The notes: generated from the sequence alone by a model not told the origin. A stretch of 64,000 bases of DNA from Apopatocola sp963618015 (GCA_963618015.1 CAVEQS010000001.1:62001-126000), one strand, 5' to 3'. Shown: positions 8,236-18,146, counted from the first letter of the stretch. Translations and numbers: made by a program.

Positions 8236-8730
8236 TTATTTCTTGCCGAGAGCGTCCATAGCGCCGTCAAGCAGCGTGCCGAGAAGATCGCTCTTTCCGG
8301 AGCCCGAGCCGCCGAGAAGTGAGCCGATAATATCGGAAAGGCCGGACGATTCTCCCTTGAGCAGGTTGACCGCCGCTTTTTTCGTATCGGCGTCCGCCGC
8401 GCGGTACAGCTCCAGAAGCTTCTTTTCCGCTGCGGTGACCTTCACCGACGTGCCGGACGAGGACTTCGTCCCGGAGGAGCTTTTCGACGAAGTGCTCTTC
8501 GAGGCCGGTTTATACGTGGATTCCTTCGCCGCGTTGATGAGCGAGCTCTGCGTAACGCCCGTGTATTTCGCGATCTCTTTGAGAACCGCCTGCGTGAGCT
8601 CCAATTCGCCGCGCTCGGCCTTGCTGATGTCCGCAGCCGTGATGCCCTTGATCTTCTTTGCCAGCTGTTCCTGCGTCATCCCCGCGCTGGTACGGGCTTC
8701 CTTGATGAGAGGTCCCACTTTGTTTGCCAT
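8236..8730 (-). CDS. XRE-family HTH protein with Ser/Gly-rich tail
   Basis: The 164-residue protein has an N-terminal HTH_3 domain (about residues 5-60; MTQEQLAKKIKGITAADISK). A Ser/Lys-rich linker of about 25 residues follows, then a helical part (AAEKKLLELYRAADADTKKAAVNLL) and a Gly/Ser-rich end (SLLGGSGSGKSDLL). The start at 8730 follows GGAGGCGGAG; an upstream ATG at 8763 lies inside the promoter. The promoter contains a perfect inverted repeat over its -10, so autoregulation is likely. The tail resembles no domain I recognise. Target genes are unknown; it stands alone between convergent and codirectional neighbours. Confidence 0.8.
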   Translation of the reverse strand: MANKVGPLIKEARTSAGMTQEQLAKKIKGITAADISKAERGELELTQAVLKEIAKYTGVTQSSLINAAKESTYKPASKSTSSKSSSGTKSSSGTSVKVTAAEKKLLELYRAADADTKKAAVNLLKGESSGLSDIIGSLLGGSGSGKSDLLGTLLDGAMDALGKK

Positions 8731-8743
8731 GCGCTCCGCCTCC

Positions 8744-8768
8744 GTACAATGTATTTTCTGCATTGTAC
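8744..8768. promoter_or_regulatory. operator and -10 region of the HTH gene
   Basis: GTACAATG (8744-8751) and CATTGTAC (8761-8768) form a perfect inverted repeat with a 9-base spacer. The minus-strand -10 TACAAT (8762-8767) is inside one arm, with TGTACA 17 bp upstream as -35. The HTH protein is the obvious ligand. Confidence 0.6.
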
Positions 8769-8808
8769 CACAGCCTCGGCGCGCTGTACAGAGGCTTTGC
8801 CGGGAAAC

Positions 8809-10059
<1,251 letters not shown>

Positions 10060-10074
10060 TGCACCCGCCCCCTT

Positions 10075-11649
10075 TCAGTAATTATAGAACGACTCGGTGT
10101 CGGATATTTCGGTCTTGGCTCCCTCGCGGATGCGGTTGCCATACGGGAAGGCGATGTATTCCTCGCCGGTGAGGCCGCCGTTGATCTGCGTATACGAGCC
10201 CCAGAGCGACCGTCCGGTAGACACGGCGCGCTTTTCGAGCTTGCCGCTCTCGTCACGGACATACACAAAGCTTCCGCCGCCCTCGCGGAGAATGAACATG
10301 TTCTGGAGATATATGCCGGAAGCGCTGCTGCCGAAGGGGTTGTAGGTGATGTTCACATACTCTCCCTCGCGCACGGGCGTGTCCTCGTCGAGATACACGG
10401 TGAAGGGATAGAGCGAGGCGTTGTTGTTGCCCTGGCTCCAATGGTAATAGTTGCCGTCCTCCTCGACCGGGTATTCGGAAATGCTGACGATTTCCGCCTC
10501 GGTCTGCGAGTATGTCTGCCACGACATCACGGTGACCGTGTCGCCGACATGGAGCGTTTCAAGCTCCGTTTCGCTCATGGCACCGGTAACATAGTATCCG
10601 CCGCCGCCGGAGATAAGCACCGCCGGGAGCTGCTCCTCGCGCGCCTGGTCGGGGCTGCGGATCGTTTTCACCACACCGTCGATCTTGCTGTACACAACGC
10701 CGTTGTTGATCTCAAATTCCAGCGTTTCGTATTCAAGGCGCGCTTTTTTGAGATCGAGCTCGGTCTGGTAAATCTTCTCCTGCGCTTCGCGGCGCATGGC
10801 AATGAGCTCGTTGTAGGTATAGCTCGGCGTCGTATCGATGTAGGTATCACCGCCGTCATCGATATCGCCGCCGTCGTCCGGCGTTGTGCCGTCATCGAAT
10901 CGGCCGTAGGCTTCGTCCACTTTAAAGGCAACTGTTCCGTCGCTCTGACGGACGAACACCATGCCCCAGCTGCGAAGAATGTCGCCGTCCGGGGAGTCGC
11001 CATCGTGGACTTCAAACACCACATATGCTGTGCTGCCGCCCGCGCTTGTCAGAAGGGAGTCGATAAAGGCGCTGTCAAAGGCGCAGCTGTCGCCCCAGAC
11101 ATAAAAGAACGGGCTGTCCTTCGTACCGTCGCCGCCGCGGAAATACGGCACATCCACCGGCGTGAGCGGCGGCGTATCCGGCTCCTCCTCGGGGAGCGGG
11201 TCGGGCTGCGGGACGTACAGGCGGTAATTGTTCACCTTGACGAGATTGGCATTGGCCTCGTCGAGCGCGAGTTCGAGCTTCTGCACGGAAATTCTCGCGC
11301 GCTCCAGCTGCAAATCGGTGAGCGTCGTATCGTAGGAGAGGATCGGATCGCCGACTTTCACGGTGTCGCCCTCGTGTACGTAATACTTCGTGATCTTCTG
11401 CGTTTCGGACACATAGATCGACTGCATTTTATCGGGCTTGACAAGCCCCTGCGTTTCCGCCTGATCGTCGGCATAGTTCGTGCAGAAATCCATGACCGGA
11501 TAGACCTTCACCTTTCCGCCGCTGCCGCGGACGAGGAGCAGTATGCCGTATACCCCGCCGCCGACGAGCGCGACGATCAGCACCGCGGCGATCGTCCGGC
11601 GCAGCCATTCCGGCAGGTTACTGAGAAACGTTATCTTCCCCTTTTTCAT
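10075..11649 (-). CDS. HlyD/MFP-type adaptor with an inserted domain
   Basis: The 524-residue protein has one N-terminal membrane helix (about residues 18-38) and then the membrane-fusion barrel-sandwich half motif (YVHEGDTVKVGDPILSYDT near residue 92). The alpha-hairpin is interrupted by about 130 residues (about 140-270) that start with a Pro/Glu-rich stretch, contain a compact region (PYFRGGDGTKDSPFFYVWGD) and end with an Asp/Gly-rich linker. The second hairpin helix and the returning half motif (NGVVYSKIDGVVKTI) follow, then beta-barrel repeats. Its start overlaps the ATPase gene end by 32 bp, so translation is coupled. It would bridge the permease to the outside or to the cell wall. Confidence 0.82.
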   Translation of the reverse strand: MKKGKITFLSNLPEWLRRTIAAVLIVALVGGGVYGILLLVRGSGGKVKVYPVMDFCTNYADDQAETQGLVKPDKMQSIYVSETQKITKYYVHEGDTVKVGDPILSYDTTLTDLQLERARISVQKLELALDEANANLVKVNNYRLYVPQPDPLPEEEPDTPPLTPVDVPYFRGGDGTKDSPFFYVWGDSCAFDSAFIDSLLTSAGGSTAYVVFEVHDGDSPDGDILRSWGMVFVRQSDGTVAFKVDEAYGRFDDGTTPDDGGDIDDGGDTYIDTTPSYTYNELIAMRREAQEKIYQTELDLKKARLEYETLEFEINNGVVYSKIDGVVKTIRSPDQAREEQLPAVLISGGGGYYVTGAMSETELETLHVGDTVTVMSWQTYSQTEAEIVSISEYPVEEDGNYYHWSQGNNNASLYPFTVYLDEDTPVREGEYVNITYNPFGSSASGIYLQNMFILREGGGSFVYVRDESGKLEKRAVSTGRSLWGSYTQINGGLTGEEYIAFPYGNRIREGAKTEISDTESFYNY

Positions 11650-12361
11650 CCGCTGCGCCTCCTTTCGTCATATCGTACCGGTGCTTGTCCTCGTCGCCGC
11701 GGATCAGTTCGCCGTCGAGAATGCGGTGGGTCTTTTTCGCGCAGTCGGCAATGTCCTGCGCGTGGGTGATGAGCACGACCGTTGTTCCCTTCGCGTTCAG
11801 CTCACCGAAGATCTGCATGACCTGGCGGCCGGAAGCGGAGTCCAGCGCGCCGGTCGGCTCGTCCGCAAGCAGGATGCGCGGCTTTGCGATCATCGCGCGG
11901 GCGATCGCCACGCGCTGGCATTGGCCGCCGGAGAGCTGGTTCGGGTAAAAGTCCATGCGCTCTTCGAGTCCCACGCTCGCGAGCGCTTCGGCGGCGCGGT
12001 CACGCCGTTCGCGGCGCGGTACGTTCGCGTAGAGAAGCGGCAGCGCGACATTATCGAGCGCCGTGAGCTTCGGCAGAAGATAGAAGCTCTGGAACACGAA
12101 CCCGATCATCTGGTTTCGTATATCGGCGAGCAGGTCGTCCGAGGCCGAGGACACGTCCTCCCCGGCCAGAACATACGTGCCGGAGGTCGGCGTGTCGAGA
12201 CAGCCGATGATGTTCATGAGCGTTGTTTTGCCGGAGCCGGAGGGGCCCATGATGGCGAGATAATCCCCGTCGTCGATCTCGAGAGAAATATTCTTGAGGA
12301 TGTGTACAACGTCCTTACCCTGGGGATAATCCTTGCAGATATTGCGCATTTCCAGAAGCAT
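11618..12361 (-). CDS. MacB-type ABC transporter ATPase
   Basis: The 247-residue protein has Walker A (GPSGSGKTT near 39-47), the Q-loop in GFVFQSFYLLPKLTA, the signature LSGGQCQRVAIARA, Walker B LLADEPTGALD and the H-loop in VLITHAQD. It is of the LolD/MacB class, cytoplasmic, and pairs with the permease at 8809. The start codon shares one base with the upstream stop (TAATG). After the nucleotide-binding domain a charged tail of about 25 residues (GDEDKHRYDMTKGG) overlaps the next gene. Confidence 0.92.
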   Translation of the reverse strand: MLLEMRNICKDYPQGKDVVHILKNISLEIDDGDYLAIMGPSGSGKTTLMNIIGCLDTPTSGTYVLAGEDVSSASDDLLADIRNQMIGFVFQSFYLLPKLTALDNVALPLLYANVPRRERRDRAAEALASVGLEERMDFYPNQLSGGQCQRVAIARAMIAKPRILLADEPTGALDSASGRQVMQIFGELNAKGTTVVLITHAQDIADCAKKTHRILDGELIRGDEDKHRYDMTKGGAADEKGEDNVSQ

Positions 12362-13779
12362 TACGCCACGCTCCCCTCCGCATTCGCCGCGGCATCCTCC
12401 GCGGGAGCGTCCTCCGGCACGGCGGCGTCATCGGCCGCCGGAGCCTCCTCCGGCACAGCGGCGTCTTCCGCCGGAACATCGATCTCGCCCGGGTCACCGA
12501 AGAGCGAGGCATCCGGCTCTTCCACGAACGCGTCACCGTCGGAGGCGTCGCCGCCGGAAGCATAGTATCCGCCATCCATAATGGCAAAGCCGCCCGCGTT
12601 GCCGCCGGAGACGTAGCCGGAGGTATCCTCATAAACCTGCGTGTGCATACCGGCGGAAAGGCCGTCCATCGGGAAAGCGATATAATCGCTCTCCTTCAGT
12701 CCGGAGAGGATCTGGTACTCGCCCCGTTCGGCGTCATAGTCGCCGAGGGACACGCTGCGCTTTTCGAGCCGGTCGCGCCCGTTCGCCGCCCAGACATAGG
12801 GCGAGGAATCGGCGTCCACGATATAGTACTCCGGCAGCCAGAGCCCCTCGCGGACCTCCTGCTGGCCGTAATCCGGTTCGATGTACACGTGCTGGCCGAG
12901 AATGAGGCCGGTCACGTCGTTGAGCTTCACATAGAACGGGTACTTGGACGAGCTCGTCATCTCGTCGGTGGCACCGCCGTAGTAGTAGCGGTTATTATTG
13001 TCCTGCACCTTGGTCTCCCAGTCGATGCTCTCGAGCACGCCGCTCCATGTAACACTCTCGTCGAGACGCGAGCGGACGAGAACGTTCATCCCCTCGGAAA
13101 GCGTTCCAACGTTCAGCTCGTTGATCGTTCCTTTGACCTGATAGGTCGTCATGTCCATGATGGTGATATAAGCGTCGCTGCTGCCCGTATCGCCGTAGCC
13201 GTAGCCGGAGTTGTCGTCCGAATCCTTGACGCTCATCACGCGGCCGGAGATCGGGGCGCGGACGTCGGTATCTTCGAGAGCCTCCTGCAAATTCTCAATC
13301 TCACGCTCTTTAAGACCCTTATTATAGGTAGCCTCGCGCACGTTTGCCTGCAGCTCCTGGATCTGCAGCGAGTAGGTGAGCTGCTGCGCCGCCGGGGCGG
13401 CGTCGCGCTGGCGCTCGAGATTGGGGATATCCTCCTCGGCGTTGGAGATCGTGTTCTCGTAGCCTTCGAGTTCAAGCAGGAGCTTGCTGAGCTGAAGCTC
13501 CATGGCCTCGTTATCGTAGCAGAAGAGCACGTCGCCTTCGGTGACGAAATCGCCCTCCTGCACATAGGTCTCGAGAACCGCTTTGTCGCCCTTTTTGACC
13601 GTTGCCGTCTCGCCCGAGACGACAAGGCCGGCATACCGGTTCACGAGCCCCACAGCGCCCTGCGATGTGATGTCCGATACCTTCTGGACGGTGACGGCGT
13701 CCTCGGCATTGCCGCCGCAGCCGGTCATAACGCCGAGCAGCAGGCACGTGCCGAGGAGAATGGCAAGCAGTTTTTTCAT
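12361..13779 (-). CDS. HlyD-like adaptor lipoprotein
   Basis: The 472-residue protein has a lipoprotein signal with Cys21 in VMTGCGG. A barrel-sandwich half motif (YVQEGDFVTEGDVLFCYD near 73-90), a coiled-coil hairpin (about 95-170), the returning half (DVRAPISGRVMSVKDSD) and beta-barrel domains follow. The last 70 residues are low-complexity Ala/Glu/Pro/Asp with repeated units such as AEDAAVPEEAPA, matching an imperfect GC-rich DNA repeat at about 12365-12480. It is the first gene of the four-gene export operon. A second adaptor for one permease is unusual; the two may form a mixed ring or act in series. Confidence 0.82.
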   Translation of the reverse strand: MKKLLAILLGTCLLLGVMTGCGGNAEDAVTVQKVSDITSQGAVGLVNRYAGLVVSGETATVKKGDKAVLETYVQEGDFVTEGDVLFCYDNEAMELQLSKLLLELEGYENTISNAEEDIPNLERQRDAAPAAQQLTYSLQIQELQANVREATYNKGLKEREIENLQEALEDTDVRAPISGRVMSVKDSDDNSGYGYGDTGSSDAYITIMDMTTYQVKGTINELNVGTLSEGMNVLVRSRLDESVTWSGVLESIDWETKVQDNNNRYYYGGATDEMTSSSKYPFYVKLNDVTGLILGQHVYIEPDYGQQEVREGLWLPEYYIVDADSSPYVWAANGRDRLEKRSVSLGDYDAERGEYQILSGLKESDYIAFPMDGLSAGMHTQVYEDTSGYVSGGNAGGFAIMDGGYYASGGDASDGDAFVEEPDASLFGDPGEIDVPAEDAAVPEEAPAADDAAVPEDAPAEDAAANAEGSVA

Positions 13780-13880
13780 GTATGTTCCTCCTGTACTTTC
13801 AGGATGTATTGCTATAACTATGACGCAGCCCGGCGGGGAAAAGTTCGTTTTTCCTTGTCCGACGCGCCGAAAATAATCGA

Positions 13881-13908
13881 TTGCATTTTATCATAAAAAT
13901 GCTATATT
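13881..13908 (+). promoter_or_regulatory. sigma-A promoter of pepT
   Basis: TTGCAT (13881-13886) and TATATT (13903-13908) are 16 bp apart, 39 bp before the start codon. Confidence 0.6.
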
Positions 13909-13947
13909 GAGTATACGGAAAATAACGTCGAAAACGGAGGTATTCCC

Positions 13948-15165
13948 ATGATGACCTGCAAAGAAAGATTTCTCAAATACATCGCTGTGTCCACCGCATC
14001 GGACGAAACCAGCACCGAAAGCCCGTCCACATCCCGGCAGCTCGAGCTCTCACGTCGTCTCGCGGAGGAAATGCTCTCTCTGGGTCTGAAGAATGTCCAC
14101 ATGGACAGCTGCGGCAACGCCATTGGCACGCTTCCCGCCACGGAGGGCGTCAAGGCCGGGACGCTCGCGCTCATCGCGCACGTGGACACCTCGCCCGACG
14201 CGAGCGGCGAGGGCGTGAACGCCCGCGAGGTGCTCTATACCGGAGAGGACATTGAGCTCGGCCACGGTGTCGTGCTCTCGGAAAAGCAGTTCCCCGCCAT
14301 GAAGGACGTGCGCGGACAAGTGCTGCTCGTGACGGACGGCTCCACGCTCCTCGGCGCAGACGACAAGGCCGGCGTCGCCGAGATCATGACGGCGGTGGAA
14401 AAACTCATCGCCTCCGGCGCGCCGCACGGCGAGCTGCGCATCGTGTTCACGACCGACGAGGAGGTCGGCCGCGGCACGGAGGGACTGGATGTTAAGGACC
14501 TTGCATGCGACTGGGGCTATACCGTAGACGGCGGCGAGCTCGGCGTATACGAATACGAAAACTTCAACGCCGCCGCGGCGCTCGTCCGCGTGCACGGCGT
14601 CGGCATCCACCCCGGCAGCGCAAAGAACATCATGAAAAATGCCGCGACCATCGCCATGAAGCTGCACGCTCTCCTCCCCGCCGACCAGGTACCGGAAAAG
14701 ACCGAGGGCTATGAGGGCTTCATCCATCTCACCGACATGTCCGGCAACGTGGTGGAAGCAGAGCTCCACTATATTATCCGCGACCACGACCGCGCTCTCT
14801 TTGAAGAGAAGAAAGCGCGCGTCCGCGCCGCCGTGGACGAGATCAACCGTCAGTACGGTGAAGGCACCGCCGAGGCGGACATCTCCGACACTTACTACAA
14901 CATGCGCGAGAAGATCGAGCCGCACCGTCACCTTCTCGACCGCGCCGAAGCCGCTTACCGCGCCTGCGGCGTTGCGCCGCGTGCCGAGGCGATCCGCGGC
15001 GGCACGGACGGCGCCGTCCTCACGTGGATGGGACTTCCCTGCCCGAATCTCTCGACCGGCGGCTACAACTACCACGGCGTACATGAGTTTATCCCCGTGG
15101 ACAGTCTCGCGGTCATGCCCGACGTGCTGCTGGAGATCATCGGCAGCTTTGTAGAAAACGCCTGA
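13948..15165 (+). CDS. pepT: peptidase T (tripeptide aminopeptidase)
   Basis: The 405-residue protein is a full-length M20B dizinc peptidase that removes N-terminal residues from tripeptides in the cytoplasm. Metal and catalytic motifs are all visible: ALIAHVDTSPD (His and catalytic Asp), LLGADDKAGVAEIM (bridging Asp), TTDEEVGRG (catalytic and metal Glu pair), VDGGELG, and the late His in NYHGVHEF. The start is preceded by GGAGG; either of two adjacent ATGs could be used. The CapA-like gene follows after 15 bp and may be cotranscribed. Confidence 0.94.
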   Translation: MMTCKERFLKYIAVSTASDETSTESPSTSRQLELSRRLAEEMLSLGLKNVHMDSCGNAIGTLPATEGVKAGTLALIAHVDTSPDASGEGVNAREVLYTGEDIELGHGVVLSEKQFPAMKDVRGQVLLVTDGSTLLGADDKAGVAEIMTAVEKLIASGAPHGELRIVFTTDEEVGRGTEGLDVKDLACDWGYTVDGGELGVYEYENFNAAAALVRVHGVGIHPGSAKNIMKNAATIAMKLHALLPADQVPEKTEGYEGFIHLTDMSGNVVEAELHYIIRDHDRALFEEKKARVRAAVDEINRQYGEGTAEADISDTYYNMREKIEPHRHLLDRAEAAYRACGVAPRAEAIRGGTDGAVLTWMGLPCPNLSTGGYNYHGVHEFIPVDSLAVMPDVLLEIIGSFVENA

Positions 15166-15180
15166 TTACCGGAGGATATC

Positions 15181-16368
15181 ATGTCCAAAACATCGATCCT
15201 CATCGCCAAGATCCTGGCGGTGCTCCTGCTCGCGGTGCTGCTGACGAGCGCGGCACTCTCGCCGCGGTGGGCGGCGCGGCCGGAGGATGTGCGCGTCGCA
15301 GCGCCGACACCGCTCCCGACCGCAGAGCCGACGCCGGAACCAACGCCGACGCTCTCGCCCACGCCGGAACCGACGGCGACTCCAACGCCCTCGCCGACGC
15401 CTACTCCGGAGCCGACGCCGATTGAATATACGATCTCCATGGTGGGCGACTGCACGCTCGCGAGCTATCCCGAGGCGCGCTACTACGCCAACTCCTTTGA
15501 AAACGTCGTCGGCACGAACTGGGCGTATCCCTTCTCCAACGTGCTCGACGTGACAGGAAACGACGACATGACGATCGTGAATCTCGAGTGCAGCATTTCC
15601 GATCTCTCCGCCGGGTCTGCCTCCACGTTCTCGTTCCTTGCACCAAAGGCCGCGACGGACATTCTCAAGCTCGGCAGCGTGGAGTTTGCCACGACCGCGA
15701 ATAACCACGCCATGGACTTCGGCCAGCAGGTCTACGACGACACGCTCGCCAATCTCGATGATGCCGGCATCAGCCACTGCGGCGAGGGCGAAGGAGCGCT
15801 CTATACGACCGAAAGCGGCCTGACCGTCGGCGTGTACGCCGTCTATAGCTGGCATACGCCGAGCGCCGAATCCGTCGCCGCGGGCGTGCGGGAACTCAAG
15901 GACGCGGGCGCGGAGATCGTCGTTGTGAGCGCCCATTGGGGCAACGAGGCAAGTTACTATCAGAACGCCAACCAGGAAGAGGTAGGCCGCGCTGCGATCG
16001 ACGCGGGCGCGAGCATCGTCTTCGGTCACGGGCCGCACCGCCTCGAGCCGTTTGAAAAGTATAATAACGGCATCATTTTCTACAGTCTCGGCAACTTTGT
16101 CTTCGGCGGCAACACCAATCCCGCCGACATGGACAGCGTGATCGCACAGGCGACCATCACCCGCGAGATGGACGGAACACTCTATCTCTCCTCGTTCAAT
16201 GTTCTGCCGTGCAGCATCAGCAGCAAGACAACGGAGAACGACTACTGCCCGACACTTTTTGAGCCTGGCACGGAGGAATACGACCGTGCCATGTCCAAAG
16301 TGGACGGTTCCTGGACGGGCGCGAACAACGTGATCGACTACTCGTTCATGCACCCCGACGAAGGCTAA
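15181..16368 (+). CDS. CapA-family (PGA_cap) secreted metallophosphatase-like protein
   Basis: The 395-residue protein has an N-terminal membrane anchor (about residues 6-26) and a Thr/Pro/Glu tandem linker (about 40-82, TPEP-type units) that would span the cell wall. A CapA/PGA_cap domain follows with SMVGDCTLA, NLECSIS, FATTANNHAMDFG, VVSAHWGNE and FGHGPHRLEP, the calcineurin-like metal-binding blocks. In Bacillus CapA works in poly-gamma-glutamate capsule export, but most such homologues are single genes of unknown role and no capB, capC or capE is here. GGAGG precedes the ATG. A wall-facing phosphodiesterase is the safest reading. Confidence 0.82.
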   Translation: MSKTSILIAKILAVLLLAVLLTSAALSPRWAARPEDVRVAAPTPLPTAEPTPEPTPTLSPTPEPTATPTPSPTPTPEPTPIEYTISMVGDCTLASYPEARYYANSFENVVGTNWAYPFSNVLDVTGNDDMTIVNLECSISDLSAGSASTFSFLAPKAATDILKLGSVEFATTANNHAMDFGQQVYDDTLANLDDAGISHCGEGEGALYTTESGLTVGVYAVYSWHTPSAESVAAGVRELKDAGAEIVVVSAHWGNEASYYQNANQEEVGRAAIDAGASIVFGHGPHRLEPFEKYNNGIIFYSLGNFVFGGNTNPADMDSVIAQATITREMDGTLYLSSFNVLPCSISSKTTENDYCPTLFEPGTEEYDRAMSKVDGSWTGANNVIDYSFMHPDEG

Positions 16369-16385
16369 ATACGCCATAACGAAAT

Positions 16386-16428
16386 ATGCCGCCGAAACCG
16401 GTCTGGTTTCGGCGGCATGATTTTATGT
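16386..16428. terminator. bidirectional terminator
   Basis: ATGCCGCCGAAACC (16386-16399) pairs perfectly with 16405-16418 and is followed by a T-rich stretch. It separates the convergent CapA-like and S1-domain genes. Confidence 0.75.
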
Positions 16429-16437
16429 TGGATATAT

Positions 16438-16920
16438 TTACTTGCGGCGGCGGCCTCCGGCACGGCGGTCGGCATAGATCTTGCTGTCGTTGATCTTGCT
16501 GTCGGACTGCTGCATGAAATGCTTGAGTTTATCTTCAAAGCTGGTATCCCCGGTGGGCGGCGCAACCTCGCCGTCGCGCGGCACGGCGCTGCGGTAGGTA
16601 TTGGCCGGGCGCGGCGTATAAGCCGGGCGGGCGGTGTTCGCCGAGGGCTGAGCCGGACGCGGCGTATAGGCCGGGCGCGGCGCGCTCGGCTGAGCCTGTT
16701 TGATGGAGAGATTGACCTTTCCCGCCTCGTTGACGCTGAGGATCTTCACCTTCACGGTGTCGCCGACTTTCAGATAGTCGTTGACGTCGTTTACATAGGC
16801 GTTGGCTATCTCCGAGATATGCACAAGACCGCTCTTGCCGCCGGGAAGAAGCACGAATGCTCCAAATTTGGTGATACCAGTTACTTTGCCTTCCTGAATC
16901 GCTCCGATTTCCAGCTCCAT
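16438..16920 (-). CDS. S1 RNA-binding domain protein (YabR-like)
   Basis: The 160-residue protein has an S1 OB-fold at residues 1-75 (GAIQEGKVTGITKFGAFVLLPGGK, GLVHISEI, VGDTVKVKIL). A disordered Ala/Pro/Arg/Thr tail with repeated PAYTPRPA-like units follows, ending in a basic GGRRRK. In Firmicutes an S1 gene of this kind follows divIC, as here, 27 bp downstream. It probably binds RNA or ribosomes; the precise role is unknown. GAAAGGAA lies before the ATG. Confidence 0.85.
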   Translation of the reverse strand: MELEIGAIQEGKVTGITKFGAFVLLPGGKSGLVHISEIANAYVNDVNDYLKVGDTVKVKILSVNEAGKVNLSIKQAQPSAPRPAYTPRPAQPSANTARPAYTPRPANTYRSAVPRDGEVAPPTGDTSFEDKLKHFMQQSDSKINDSKIYADRRAGGRRRK

Positions 16921-16947
16921 GGGGATTCCTTTCTCTTTTCTTTCAAT

Positions 16948-17211
16948 TTATTGATATATCCTGTCATCCGGCAGGACAAGACCAAGCCGTTCGCGCGCAA
17001 GCTCCGCGATGCGGTCTGCATCACCGCTGCGCTCGATCCGATCACGCAAGTCCGCGTTGCTTCGCTCCAGCGCCTCGCAGCGCTCCTGCGTCTCGCGCAG
17101 AAGGAGTTCCGCTTCCTCCACGCGTATTGCCGTCGCGACATACCGCGCCGCAGCATATAATAGCAAAATGGATAGAATGCACCCGAAAAGAAACTTTATG
17201 CTTTTGCTCAT
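16948..17211 (-). CDS. divIC: septum formation initiator DivIC/FtsB-like
   Basis: The 87-residue protein has a short N-terminus, one membrane helix (FLFGCILSILLLYAAARYVA, about 7-26), a heptad coiled coil (about 30-62) and a C-terminal motif RIAELARERLGLVLPDDRIY typical of DivIC. It joins FtsL and DivIB at the division septum. The ATG at 17211 is preceded by GGCGGAG; a GTG at 17253 in frame would add 14 basic residues and is less likely. The position between yabQ and an S1 gene matches the conserved Bacillus/Clostridium order. Confidence 0.85.
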   Translation of the reverse strand: MSKSIKFLFGCILSILLLYAAARYVATAIRVEEAELLLRETQERCEALERSNADLRDRIERSGDADRIAELARERLGLVLPDDRIYQ

Positions 17212-17333
17212 TGTTTTGCTCCGCCGTCTCCCCTGCCGCAGCAGCTCTATCACGACCGGGGAAACTTGCGAATTATTTTAAACGATAGATTCGATTTTGC
17301 ATAGATATTTTTTCAAATTTTTTCATCTTTTTT

Positions 17334-17687
17334 TCATGCTTTATCTTGTGTTTTTTCTCTTTCGCGTCTGCGTTCTTCCCTCTGCTCCCGTTTCCGCTCT
17401 GCGAGACGGTGTACCGAGCGCCGGAGCGGAGCCAGAAGATGGGCGCAAAGCGCGCATCCGGCGATCACCGCCGTGAGGAAACGCGGTCTCACACCGCCGC
17501 TGCACCATTGCGCTGCGGCGAAAACCACGAGCCCTGCGAGCGCATAAAAAAGCGCATCCCAGAGCACGCCGAACCGGCGCGCTGCCTGCCGGAGTACATA
17601 GAACGGCAGCTCCGCCGCGCCGAGCGCCGCGCCGGCAAGAAAAGCGAACGCCAGTTCGAAAAGCTGCCGGGCCGTCGACTCCGTCAT
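17334..17687 (-). CDS. yabQ: spore cortex biosynthesis protein YabQ
   Basis: The 117-residue membrane protein has three to four hydrophobic segments (FELAFAFLAGAALGAAELPFYVLR, WDALFYALAGLVVFAA, FLTAVIAGCALCAHLL) and a highly charged Arg/Glu C-terminal tail. YabQ is needed for cortex formation during sporulation and sits in the forespore outer membrane in Bacillus. Its ATG directly abuts the yabP stop codon, so the two are translated in tandem. A 122-bp A+T-rich gap separates it from divIC. Confidence 0.8.
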   Translation of the reverse strand: MTESTARQLFELAFAFLAGAALGAAELPFYVLRQAARRFGVLWDALFYALAGLVVFAAAQWCSGGVRPRFLTAVIAGCALCAHLLAPLRRSVHRLAERKREQREERRREREKTQDKA

Positions 17688-17963
17688 TTACCCAAACAGC
17701 CGCGTCCAGAAACTGCGCCGCACCGGGACATCGGCATAGCACAGCTCGGAAATTTCCCCCACAACGAGAAGATCGCCGGAATCCACCGATAGCGTCTCCA
17801 CGCGGAGATTGCTTCCGTGTACCGTGAGCGCGCCGAGCTCCGTCTGCATCTGCACGATGGTCTCGTCAAAGCCGCCGACCTCTTCCACACCGGATACGCT
17901 CAGCCGGTTCCGGTTTTCCAATATGATGTTCTGCGCTCTTCGCCGCTCGGTCTCTCCCGCCAT
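17688..17963 (-). CDS. yabP: sporulation protein YabP
   Basis: The 91-residue protein matches the YabP/YqfC pattern: NIILENRNRLSVSGVEEVGGFDE, then LTVHGSNLRVETLSVDSGDLLVVGEISEL and a short basic end. In Bacillus it is made in the mother cell under SigE and is tied to coat or cortex assembly. The start at 17963 has GAGGTG six bases before it; longer readings run back through the tRNA gene and are not credible. A SigE-like promoter lies immediately upstream. Confidence 0.87.
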   Translation of the reverse strand: MAGETERRRAQNIILENRNRLSVSGVEEVGGFDETIVQMQTELGALTVHGSNLRVETLSVDSGDLLVVGEISELCYADVPVRRSFWTRLFG

Positions 17964-17980
17964 ACGATCACCTCGGCACA

Positions 17981-18007
17981 AGACTATGCCGGAGCAGCGC
18001 CCGATAT
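17981..18007 (-). promoter_or_regulatory. candidate SigE promoter of yabPQ
   Basis: On the minus strand ATA (18005-18007), a 16-bp spacer and CATAGTCT (17981-17988) resemble the SigE pattern ATA-N16-18-CATACAAT, 18 bases before the yabP start. Divergent from the tRNA promoter. Confidence 0.45.
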
Positions 18008-18010
18008 GAC

Positions 18011-18039
18011 TTGACACCATGAGCACAAAATGGTACTTT
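18011..18039 (+). promoter_or_regulatory. promoter of tRNA-Leu
   Basis: TTGACA (18011-18016), 17 bp, TACTTT (18034-18039), about 20 bp before the mature tRNA. Confidence 0.65.
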
Positions 18040-18057
18040 ATCAAAGGATTCCACCGC

Positions 18058-18142
<85 letters not shown>

Positions 18143-18146
18143 CGTC

